64,000 nucleotides of DNA from Morella rubra (taxonomy: Eukaryota; Streptophyta; Magnoliopsida; Fagales; Myricaceae). A program made the translations under genes and the position numbers. Positions within the stretch are counted from its first letter, which is position 1; every line of letters starts with the position of its first letter. Positions 14,185 to 27,345 of the stretch are shown here, piece after piece. The stretch lies in contig CM025850.1 of NCBI GenBank assembly GCA_003952965.2, positions 9,416,946 to 9,480,945 of the forward strand. The letters run 5' to 3'. Below the pieces are notes generated by a model that saw nothing but the letters and a program-made list of their open reading frames with translations, was not told the DNA's origin and did not search any database.

Positions 14185-14552
14185 AACAGTATTCGCCGCT
14201 TTTTCATATTTGCATTTTTCTTTTAATTAAAAACGTACGCTTCTTTATTTTAATTATTAACTTTTTAAAAATATATATTTTTACAGTTTATCTATTTTAA
14301 TAAAAATTAATAAAAAAAATTTAACAAGTGAATAATAATTATCTATTTTTAAGTAATTACTGTTCACTTCTTCATGTTAAAATAATAATATAATTTTTTT
14401 TTATTTTTTAAAAAAATAATATTTTAATAGAATAATAAAAATAGATGATTAAAATAGAGAAATTGTTGGAGATATTTTTAAAAAGTTAGTAGTTAAAATA
14501 GAGAAGTATATTTTTTGTTAAAATAGAGATCCAAATATGAAGAAATTGTTAA
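14185..14552. mobile_element. MITE-like AT-rich insertion
   Basis: About 370 bp of very AT-rich DNA present here but missing from the duplicated block at about 42055, where the flanks are joined. The ends form an imperfect inverted repeat: the left has CAGTATTC then TTTTTCATATTTGC, and the right end read in reverse has GAGTATTATT then TTTCTTCATATTTGG. TAA or TTA triplets flank it. No coding capacity. It fits a non-autonomous DNA transposon, but exact ends are uncertain. Confidence 0.55.
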
Positions 14553-14559
14553 TAATACT

Positions 14560-16216
14560 CTGTAATAATGCTCCAAGATGCTTTGGTGAGTGGATATGCA
14601 GGAGCAGGACACAGAAAATGTAGAGGAACTCCTGTTGCGTGCTTCCCACGAGAGGATGTTGCAGTCGGTGGATGTGTTGTAGGCGACAGAACTATCGCAT
14701 GACTCCAAAAAAAAGTAATAAGAGCAAGTGGCAAATTTTGTGTGTTTGTTGTTTTGCTTAGTATGGAACATACTATGTGTATTTTGCTAAGAGGGAAGAT
14801 GCGCTTGGCAGTTGGCATCCAGTTTTGGGTATAGGTGACACATTTTCATCCTCTCGAAGGGCGGGATTGGATAGCTTCCTGCTTACCTCCCTACAGAGTG
14901 AACAATCTGACATAAATCTCCCTCTACCTAATATTATTGGAACCGACGTGCCATTTGCTTCAATTGGCAAAGCTCGTATGTCTACTAAAGTTGCACTTTT
15001 CAGCATAGATCCATGCATCCAACTTAGTCGGATCAAATTGAATTGACTTTGTTCCAATCAGGGTTTGACGATGTTCTAATTTAGTTAGATAGTTAATTAT
15101 GTCTCAAGAAAACTGTCTCCAAAAGTTAGTTCATAAGGGGAGTTAAAGCCCAAGATAATAAATCTCATATTAGCATTTTGTACTAATAATGTGAGGCGGA
15201 TGGTATGCTCACAAATGATCCAGAATATTCTACCATGCTCCATAATCCAAGTACCTACACAAGCTGGTTGTGCACTAGGCATTCCTAGTCTTGTTTTAAC
15301 ACTGCAATACCGAGGTCACCACTCACGCTATACGATTGCAATTAAAAGGCATGATGTAGGCTCCAATATTATTTTTTATATACTTCAGAAGAACTCAGAA
15401 GAATTCACCCCGCAGTCAACTGATAGAGAGAGAAAACCCAAGGCATATAAATCTTATATTGATATCTCATACTACAAAGATGGATCTCATACTCCTGAAT
15501 AGTACGCACAAAATTCATGAGTTATTGGACTTTTTTAATAGAGTTGCACTTTTATGCAAGACAATACTTATTTTTATTTTTTATATACTTTAGAAGAACT
15601 CACCCCGTAGTCAACTCACAAAGAGAGAAAACTCAAGGCATATAAATCTTACATTGAGAGAGAACACCAAAGGCATATAAATCTTATATTGACATCTCAT
15701 GCTACTAAGACGGATCTCATACTCCTGAATATCACGTAGCACAAAATTCATGAGTTATTGGACCTTTTTTAGTATAGTTACACTTTTGTGCAAGACAATA
15801 CTTAAAGCTTGACGTGTTGCAATCATGGGCTTGAAACTTCCAACTGATTTGGAGATCCCATTACACCATACTAGTTCTACTCCCATGAAATGATAATTAC
15901 ACATGACTTTGTCATATCTGAACCGAACTTGCTCCTCATAAAGAAAGCCTATCTTTTCCCTACACTCTGTAGATTTAACTTTCAATATTCAACGGGGGGG
16001 GGGGGGTGAGTAGAAACCATTTGAAATTTAGACGAGTTTTTTACCGTGAAGCGACATAAATGTCAAGAATTTATAACAAACATGTTCAGAGATACATAAA
16101 AGAATACATCATACCAAAGGAAAGAGCGTAGCACTCCTCAAAGAGTCTCAGACAAAGACAATGGTCATGAGCGTTGGTAAAAGACAAGCTAAGGTAAATA
16201 CCACCATCAGACCTGT
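14560..16216. other. Non-coding part of the segmental duplication, 3' of MOZART1
   Basis: Nearly the whole stretch has a diverged counterpart at about 42060-43396. No frame is conserved between the two copies: small indels fall out of phase. A phrase of about 70 bp (ATATAAATCTTA with nearby CTCATACTCCTGAAT) occurs twice here, near 15445 and 15670. A G-run lies at about 15997. No gene supported. Confidence 0.5.
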
Positions 16217-16444
16217 TTAGGGAAGCGAAGATGGCACAGCATATGTTGGGGGCGAGGAAGAGAGTTGGGGCTCTCTCCGGAGTTCTTTGACAAGGGCAGC
16301 AAGTGCCTCGGGGTTGAGGCCCAAGTCACAGAGAGCAATGAGGACAGAAAGGGTGTGGCGGTCGAGCCCTGTGTCCAGAAGGTTTGACATGTGGAATGCC
16401 AGGTCCAGAGATTCCCTGGCTGTTTGCGCAGCATCTGGATCCAT
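16217..16444 (-). CDS. MZT1: Mitotic-spindle organizing protein 1 (MOZART1/GIP), copy 1
   Basis: Encodes 75 aa. MOZART1/GIP binds the GCP N-termini of gamma-tubulin complexes and recruits them to microtubule nucleation sites and the nuclear envelope in plants. The frame has the family hallmark TARESLDLAFHMSNLLDTGL, then DRHTLSVLIALCDLGLNPEA and LAALVKELRRE. The length matches plant members of about 70 aa. I chose the ATG at 16442-16444 because family proteins begin directly before this helix. An in-frame ATG 24 bases upstream gives a non-conserved extension. A TTAATTTCAG acceptor upstream, at about 16535, suggests a 5'UTR intron. All conserved positions are retained, so this is the likelier functional copy of the two. 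Confidence 0.92.
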   Translation of the reverse strand: MDPDAAQTARESLDLAFHMSNLLDTGLDRHTLSVLIALCDLGLNPEALAALVKELRREPQLSSSPPTYAVPSSLP

Positions 16445-18282
16445 GCTTTCAGAAACCAAGGAATTCAAGCAAATCTTGACTTCAATATAATTCTAGGTCT
16501 ATTTGCTCAACCCGAATGAAAAGTTCAAATCACCTGAAATTAACATGAAATAACAAATTGAACCTCTCGAAAGAAGTAAGAAAGTTCAAATTGTAGAATC
16601 TTTTTGGTTCAAAGTCAGTACAATTTTGGTTGGAGTCATTAGAACCTTGTTTGCAGAGATTTCTCTATGCTTGGATCTCACAAATGCAGGGCCGGTGGAA
16701 TTTTGAGTCTCATTGAGTTATTTATATGTTTTAATTCATTTACACAATAATACCTCTCGGTGTGTAGAGAAATCCTACACAAAACTGCAGGTACCTTTCT
16801 AACTATTAAGTAAACAAACCTGGGGGGTACATTCAGACCGAAGCGGAAAACAATCAAGGAATTATGTAAAGCGACATATAGAGCACAATTGGAATACAAC
16901 GTACAGTTAGTGCTCAAATCTGCTCCTATTATAAAATAAACAACCGGGAGATTGGAAGTTTAAGCAATTGTGTCTAGGGCAGCTTCAATCTCAGATCAGA
17001 TGGGCAAAAAAGCTGTTTTTTTTTTCTTCTTTTAAAAAGAAAGCTCTATTTCTCAAATAGATTTCATCAAAGAGTATGGAATGTAGAAGCAGAGACAAGA
17101 AGGAGGAGGCTTTACCCTCGACCCGAAGAACTCCAGGACAGTGAGAACCGCTGGCAGCGTATTCTGCCGGCCAATCTGGAATCAGTGATGGCTGGTTTTG
17201 AAAAGAAAATAGTAAGGGATACGAAATGGTGGTCAGTGAAGTGCGGAAGAGAAGGCCAATCCTGTGGATGGCCAACCGTCGTAAGAGGAAGGTCGGCCGT
17301 AGAGTAGCGGAAGAAGGAGGATCCTTGACGGTGCTACTGCTAGCGAGGAGAGAAGAGAAGAGCGAGGGCTCTGGGAGGAGTAAAATCAAGAATCCACAGG
17401 AACTAAGGCCTATGGGGAAAGGGGTAGCATCCGTTACGGTATATGTTTTTTTGTTCTTATCGTAAACGACGTAAAGCGAGTCAATTTACGGAATTAGAAA
17501 TAAACATTGCAGATGGCCCCGAAATTAACAACAATCACAATAAATTCCCACAAAAATTCCAAATCACATAAACATTTCCAACATTCAAATGCCGACTCGT
17601 AATTGGGCTTGAAGCCCAATACAAATGAAAGAAACATGGGCCTATGGCTCATGACCCTGAAATAGCCCAGTCCGTAAAAACTGGTACCACAGATTTCAGA
17701 AATCTTTGAGGAACTTGTGTGCACCTGAGCTAAACGGACCCTGTGGGTAAGAAACCTGACAGGTTCCTTATGGCCTAAACAAAATAGAAAAAGGGTCGGG
17801 CTTATGCTCCTTCATGCTGAACCTTTTTATGGGGGTCCATAAGAAACCGGACCATAAGAAGGGCCCGATGATACTTATTGCCATTTGGGTTTTAAATCAA
17901 CGACCGACTTATTAATACTATTTAAGCAAGTCTCTAGAGGATATATTTTTCGATTTTGACAACATCTAAACCCCTCTTCTTCTTGTTTGGTCTATTTTTC
18001 CTTTTTTTCAAACTAAATAATGTTGACGGAAAGCCATTGTAATTATTCCACTTTCTTGCCCAATAAAATGCTGATTCGAGTATTCGAAGTTTATTATTAT
18101 ATATAAACTCGATTATTGTGTTTCTCAACTCATTATAAACCAAGGATTTAAATCATCGGCCTTCACCCCTCTCTTTTTTTTTTTTTCCCCTCCAAAGTGG
18201 GAATGCTCGCTGAGTTTGTTGAAAAGTTGGTCCCAAATGCTGACCGCTGAGTGTGTTGATAAATTGGTCCCAAAGTTATTCC
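16445..18282. other. Upstream region of MOZART1 copy 1 (5'UTR, promoter), duplicated at 43625-45590
   Basis: Contains the presumed 5'UTR and promoter of the minus-strand MOZART1 gene. It matches 43625-45590 along its length, except for a TRIM insertion present only in the second copy (44398-44672). A purine/pyrimidine-rich segment at about 17000-17420 could be a 5'UTR exon. No other gene is supported. Confidence 0.5.
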
Positions 18283-18363
18283 ACAAGCAATGGACATGAA
18301 ATGATTAGGAATGTTCACAAGAATTCAACAAGCAATAGACATGAAATGATTAGGAATGTTCAC
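18283..18363. repeat. 36-bp direct repeat, 45-bp period
   Basis: The block starting ACAAGCAATGGACATGAAAT occurs at 18283-18318 and again, with one substitution, at 18328-18363. A short local duplication with no evident function. Confidence 0.9.
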
Positions 18364-21300
18364 GTATTCTCTTTGTTTCTACAATAATTGCCGTTTCAAG
18401 ATTCCGCACTTGTGATAACGTATTGCCATTGGTCCAAGTGTTTCATCATGTATAGAGGAACAGGCAATCATGGCTTCCAACTGGGGGAGTCATCTGCGGC
18501 TCTCACGTCCAGTTCTCATGGTATTACAAACATAAAAGAAATACTGGTAGTTCTAACAATTAATGATGGTAGTTTTCATCAGCAAAACATCATTTTGCTG
18601 ATGAAAAGTGTCAATTTCAGTCCGAATTAATCGACAATATGTAAAGCATATATTAAAAAGCATGAAATATAACGAAATTAATAATTTTGTGTGAAAATTT
18701 TCAAATAATTAATATGATAATTATCTGAGAACATGTCTCACGTGACTCATATATGGGGATTACAATAATGCTCACTTTGGTGCCCGACCTTCATGGATCT
18801 CTAGTCCAAACTAAAACCCCATGCACATAGCTAGAAAAAGGGTTACAAATTCTTGATTAGATAGAAGATTAATTCACACAACACAATGATGATCAGGAGC
18901 ATTAATAGATAGATGTTCAGATCATGAAGATCGATATATCTGCTGAATATTTTAAAGTCCTGCACGAACAACATTCTCATGGTGCCACTTCTCACTCGTT
19001 GCTGATCCTTTTGGGATACCTGATACTTCTGCCCAGCAACTTACGCAGGCATCAGTGCTGGACTCAAAGTAGACTCCAAGCTGCAAAGTATGTGGCCCCA
19101 AAAATCGCATGCATGTGTCACTCGACGAGATTCCACTAGAGAAACATTTGTGGGTGGGTTATGATTATGAGGACGAGGACCCCAAATCTTATCTGCGGCT
19201 ACAATAATGTTGGAAAAGCACAACATGTGAGACACGGGCAAATTAAGGTTGATATCTCTATGGGTCATTTTACTTGCTCATGTAAATGCGTGCGGTACTT
19301 CTAATAGTGTGTGGACAAGAGATTAGGGAGGATTACGCCCATATGAACACGGACCCCACTACTCAGTGCATGCTTTCTAATCTCACTGTCTCGTCACTGA
19401 TCTTTTCAAGGGGTATATAGGGACGTATATCTTTAAACTCTCTTCAAAAGCAGGTTTAATTGCTAGGTCGAGTTTTGGGTCAGACACCGGATTAAGACGT
19501 GGCTCCTCTATATCAAGCCAAATAATTAAGAAAAAAATTTAAAAGCAAAAGATAGATATACTTGCCAACACTCACTTTAGTTGGTAAAGCCTATCTCCAT
19601 TGAACATTTACCACGCAATCACTACCACTACGGTGCTTTCTGGATTTTCAAATTAAAAGGGAAAAAGCTAGCGTTTTGTTGAGTACCAAATCCTGAGAGA
19701 AATATTAAGAATTGCTTTTCTGTTTTATTGAGTGATGTGCATGAGTATACACGCTTTTCAGTCACAGTCACACGTTCATGAAGTCAGACATATTTATTTA
19801 ATAGCATGCAGTGACTCGAAGTTACATCTAAACACTTGATACGGTTAATTAAATATTTGAAGGTTCTGCCCACAAATCAATAGCCTATGCGCCTGCCCTT
19901 GGGGAACTTCCCTATATAATGATTAATCTCACCTCCATATATGTCTATTACTAGGATATGAAAAAAATTCATGGATGAACATGTTGTGAACATTATTTAT
20001 TAACATCTATATATAAACCATTTTCATGAAAATATGATTTTGATCCCTCAATCATGTGTTGACGTGGTAAACCCTCAATCCTTTTTGCTAGATAATTCAT
20101 GAGTCTTATTTGAGTTCGATTAGAATTCTGGACGCATCCGAGTCCGATTAGAATTTTTGACGTCCAGAATTCAGTATGGTTTACTTTTGCCATAAAAATG
20201 GAATTAGCACTACAAGTGGTGGAGTCTTTCTGAGTCGTGAAACACGAGTAGTGATGATGTCAGCTTTATTTATCTGTTTCGCTTTCGCCTCCTCACTACG
20301 AGCTCTTGTGGGCGCTACGCCGATTGTTGACCTTGACCACCCACTCTGCCAACATATCAGACAGAAATCTCATGCGCCTTACAAAAGATAACAGTACAAC
20401 TGTACAAGTTTGCATTCGCTATTTAGGGCACTTTGTCTTTGGGAAGGACACCTAACGTGGCCACTTATATGATTTTCACTCTACGTACTCTATTCATGAG
20501 ATTTCCCAGCTTATTGCCGTGAGTAGCCACCAAAACAAACAAATTCTTGTATTACGTCGAACATTTTTGACCGGTCAGCATATTTGCGGGTTTTGGAGCA
20601 AGAAAATAGAACAAATACCTTAAAAAGCTTTCATCGTGGGAGTTAATGTCCATCAACTTGGTTAAGATGATCACTGGTAAAAGCTAGCTAGAGAAGTCAA
20701 TCGTTATGTACAATGTGGTTAGGTTGTTTAGAGATAAGTCTTTGGCTACTCCGGGCAAATTTAGGAAAAAATCTGAGGTCTTCGTGGAACAAATTGAAGC
20801 TGTCCCAAAAGTTATATCTCTGACTATATTAATCTTCCTCGTCTATTCTCCAAAAGAAGACATTTTCTGTTTCATTCCTAGTCTGTAAAGACCCACAAAG
20901 CTGCACTAAGAAATGGGATCATTGCTGAGGTCACAAATGTATGCATCAGATCCACCCGCTCGCGTGAGCGCACGTGGAATGTCATGCGCCAACAGGTCGG
21001 CTCCAGACTTGGGCGGATCGGTACGCCTGAGGGAGAGCAAGCAAACTGAGGGGAACGTGGACACCGAAAAGTACCACCCATAACACCGAGAACGAGCTTC
21101 AAAAAACCGCTACACAGGAGGCCTAAAAATGGACCGGAGAGGGGGAGTTTGTATGGATCCCGACCATAAAAGGCTGGTCAGAATTGGGGAGAGGGACGGG
21201 AGGGGCCGAAGCTCCTCCCCGCCACCGTGAACAGTAAACAGAAAGGTAGAGTTGCAATACGGGGCAAGGAAGGATTTCTAGAGAGAAGGCGCTCAGAAAG

Positions 21301-21779
21301 GCGTTGAGAGAGTATTTTCTATGGTGTATATACTTGTAAGTCTTCCTGCATTTCTCAATATATAAAAAACGTTACATCCTCCCATTAATCTTCTTTGTTG
21401 AAATAAACTGAAACGGAATTGAACAAGAGAGCGGGAGAGAAATAAGAACAAAATGGTATAAGGCTGAGTTCGTTCTTGCGATCTACGTCCATTATCGAAA
21501 AAGCTCGAGAGGGTTACATGATTTATCTTATTCATTATGATTCGTATGTGTTTACAAGAGATTAGTGAGTGTGTACTAATACAAGAATGAAAGTGACAAA
21601 TTTTCATAAATAAGGACCTCTAATTTGTAGCTTATTGTGGCTTAATCAAAGGAGGGCCATCAACCTCCTTGACAGTGACTTTATTTTCAAACTCTATCAA
21701 ATCTCATCAATAGCTGCGTATAAGAGTTCAATGCGGTCACATACGCATTGAACATAGAAATCCTATAATTTTTTTTTTG
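18364..21779. other. Intergenic region with a degraded SCPL-flank module
   Basis: No gene recognised. Two stretches (about 19140-19245 and 19595-19675) align with the SCPL 3'-flanking module of the array. Shared phrases include GAGGACCCCAAA, GGGACACGGGC/GGGACACGAGA and TCCATTGAA..TT.ACCACGCAAT followed by GGATTTTCA. About 20940-21420 looks like an LTR (GTGAACAGTAAACAG, then a TATA-like stretch), but ends and target duplication could not be defined. Confidence 0.4.
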
Positions 21780-22285
21780 GGTAATTTCATAGTTCGCCCC
21801 TTAACTATGAGCAAAAATCAATATCGCTTGCTAACTATTAAAACGGATTTTTATGTCCTCTAAGCTTCTAAAATCATCAATGTACGCCCTCCATCCAAAT
21901 CAACCGTTAAGTCTAGTGGAAAACATGAGAAATGATCGAAATGCCCTTCAATAAAAAATTTTAAAAAATAAGTAAAAAATTTAAGAAATAAATTAAAAAC
22001 AGAGCGATAGTTTCAACAAATATTGCATTGTCTCACTTTTTTATTTTATTTGTATTATTTTAATTTTTTAAATGCATTTTATTTTGGAGGGCATTTCGAG
22101 GATTTTCATTTCATCAATGTATCCATCCAAATCAAGTTTCCCGAAATGTCCTAAGCTTCATTTCGATGGACGGAGTACGTACATTGATGATTTTGGAAAC
22201 TTAAAGGACATAAAAATATATTTTGATAATTAGGGATACGACCTTAATTTTTACTCATAATTAAGGGGCGAACTATGAAATTACC
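21780..22285. mobile_element. MITE with long terminal inverted repeats
   Basis: A 506-bp element whose ends are inverted copies. The first 20 bases, GGTAATTTCATAGTTCGCCC, reappear reverse-complemented at the right end. Similarity extends about 120 bp inward with interruptions (shared GAT TTT TATGTCC and AAAATCATCAATGTACG blocks). It has no coding capacity. Long TIRs suggest a Mutator-like non-autonomous element, but no convincing 9-bp target duplication is visible. Confidence 0.85.
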
Positions 22286-22711
22286 TTAATTGTATGCGAG
22301 TAACTTACAAAACTTACTTGCACGAAGGAATGTGAACACACTGTATGATTTGTCGACAGTGTTGGACAAGTGGCCGATGGTAGAAAATTTTGGTCTCCTT
22401 GTTTACTTGTTTATTTTGGTAACTGGTAGGTATATTAATTCCCCGAGTGTCTGTACAGAAGAGGGGCATAGTCCATTAAAAAAAAAAAAAGAAAAAAAAA
22501 GGGAGAGCCAACCCAGTAGGGAGGTTAGTCAGAACTCAAAAAGAGTATTGAGAATGATGATGAGAAAGAACAAGAGACTTTCAGAGTAGGTAGAACTACT
22601 CCTTTAAGAGTCAAGAAAATCTCATCCGAAAAATGATTAATTGTCAAAGTCTTTTTGGCTGATATATCATTTGCACAAGGACCACCTTTTCCGCGAGACA
22701 CCGCCCAGGTC

Positions 22712-22719
22712 TATAAGAA
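22712..22719 (+). promoter_or_regulatory. Candidate TATA box of SCPL copy A
   Basis: TATAAGAA lies 80 bp upstream of the start codon in a block shared with SCPL copy E, which has the same motif at the same distance (50718-50725). Confidence 0.5.
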
Positions 22720-22791
22720 TATGCACCATCAAGGTTTTTCCATCTCAAAACCAAAAGAGCCCTCATTGGCACTTCTTCATCTCGCCCAATC

Positions 22792-25710
<2,919 letters not shown>

Positions 25711-26105
25711 GCTGATGATTAGAATCTGTACTGAAAAGTTCAGCTCAATTATGTTGCGCTATGTAGCAGAAGATTGTATTCTGCAATTCCATTAAATAAG
25801 AATGCATGAGTATTATTAATGTGAAATTATTGGATGAATTACGTATTTTCAAGCATCAATGTAAAACCCATACCTATACGCCAAACCGTCTATATATGCT
25901 GCCAAAGTTCATATATTATGAGGCACTGGCACACGCCAGGACTCCACAATAGTCTATAATAGCAAAATTTGTTTGGTAGGCTGGCTTCGATCTGGATGAG
26001 GACCCCAAACTTGGCCTCATGCTGACATGCAGTCATCGATCTACTACAACGTTTGAAAAACGTAACGTTTGGGACACGAGAAAAGGTTGTTTATCTCTTT
26101 GTGAG
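25711..26105. repeat. SCPL 3'-flanking module, first part (unit 1)
   Basis: 3'UTR and downstream sequence after copy A, starting with the shared CTGATGATTAGAATCTGTAC. Almost identical sequence follows copies B (29730), C (32106), D (33990) and E (53653). It contains ATTAAATAAG as a plausible polyadenylation signal. No gene. Confidence 0.85.
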
Positions 26106-26345
26106 TTATTCATCCGATCCGCTGGAATATTGGGAAGCAAGTGGCTTGGTGTTTGTCTTGGATTCCTAGAGAGGCTAATCGGATGGCGCATCTTCTGGCA
26201 AAATGGGGGACAACTTCTTCTATTTTTGGTTCCATCCCGTTAGATAAGATTCCTTATTATATGAGTCATTGTGATCTGTTGTGAACTTGATGTATGGGCC
26301 TGTACTCCTCGGTTTCGAATGAAACGTGACTTAGAAAAAAAAAGA
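26106..26345 (+). mobile_element. LINE 3' end (RNase H tail) inside the SCPL flank, unit 1
   Basis: The plus strand reads LSWIPREANRMAHLLAKWG and then a stop (26282-26284), with a terminal A-run at about 26335. This is the C-terminal RNase H-like domain of a plant LINE. It is also present in unit 4 (34396-34621) but absent from units 2, 3 and E, where the flanks are joined. Confidence 0.8.
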
Positions 26346-27066
26346 GTCATTCTCTTCTTATATTCATATGGATTAAACAATTGTGTGTGAACAGAGGACG
26401 ACGAAGGGTCCATTTTGTCCTTTCTCTTTCTCTTTCTCTATCGGGGAGAGAGAAGGGATTTGAATGGTTGGTTGTATTTGCTTAGAAGCTGATGAATATT
26501 CTGCTACTTCGGAATGAGACTTTAGTCTAGAAAGGCCCACTCGATCATTAACATTATTGACTCTCACTTGATCACTTGAGCTTTTAAACCCAAATCCGCC
26601 AATTTTGACAAGTACTCGTCCATCCATTGAATGTTCACCACGCAATTAGTACACTAACATAATGATGCTTTCCGGATTTTCAGGTCAAAAAGGAGGAAAA
26701 AAGTGTTCTTTCGATGGCTAAAGTCTTCTGCAAAGAAGATGATTGGGATTACGATTTATTTTGAAAGGGTTTTCCTTGATTGGTTACGGCCTAGTGTACT
26801 TATAAAATGCACGTCAAGAACTGGTGCAACAAGACGACAATGCAATCTATAGATCAAAGAAAAGTGTTCAGCTATCATCAAAGCCCGCAGATAAAATTTT
26901 AGAACAAGAAAATTAGGAACAACCAGATAGATCAGTAAAATAAGAAAACTGCGAGCACCCAAGTGAACTATTGTTGAAGTGACGTTGATTTTAGTATTTT
27001 GAGGTGCAAATTCCTACCAGAAACTGCAATACACGACAAGCATAGAGCCACGTACTAGATAAAATG
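26346..27066. repeat. SCPL 3'-flanking module, second part (unit 1)
   Basis: Module repeated at 30145-30872, 32490-33173, 34622-35340, 54045-54770 and 60262-60930. It ends ATAAAATG, the target site of the copia insertion. A minus-strand frame beginning MRGEHSMDGRVLVKIGGFGF occurs in most copies, but its end varies and it matches no family I know, so I do not call it a gene. Confidence 0.85.
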
Positions 27067-27345
27067 TGTTATGGACGAGTTATTAATGCTGATGTTTCAT
27101 GTAATAGTTCAAAACCTAACTTTGGCATCAAAGATTAGGTCACTTAAATTATAGTTATCAAACATGTATAGTTGATAAATTATAAGATAGTTGACAAAGT
27201 TTGTGGACCAAACGATTAGAGGGAAGCAATGTGGGGCTGAAAGTACATACTTGTTGTAGTAGATGATTTCTCCATATACCTGGATTGAGTTACTAAGAGA
27301 CAAGTCTGAAATGAGAAGGTTAAAAATTTTGATGGAATTTGTCTA
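27067..27345 (+). mobile_element. Copia integrase fragment, unit 1 (heavily gapped)
   Basis: Begins TGTTATGGACGAG directly after the module's ATAAAATG, as in units 2-4. Compared with unit 4 (35341 onwards) it is missing many short segments but remains collinear. The last bases before copy B mix copia sequence with SCPL intron 1 sequence. Confidence 0.75.

Noticed and set aside
14570..15050. Open frames on both strands in the duplicated block (for example 14773-15057 and 14777-15046)
   Set aside because: Mirror frames of each other, and indels in the second block (42060-42540) break them, so there is no sign of protein selection.
26373..26645. Minus-strand frame (MRGEHSMDGRVLVKIGG...) repeated in most SCPL flanking modules
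   Set aside because: Its conservation is explained by recent duplication: flanking non-coding bases are as well conserved. The C-terminal end shifts frame between copies and no domain or splice context is visible.
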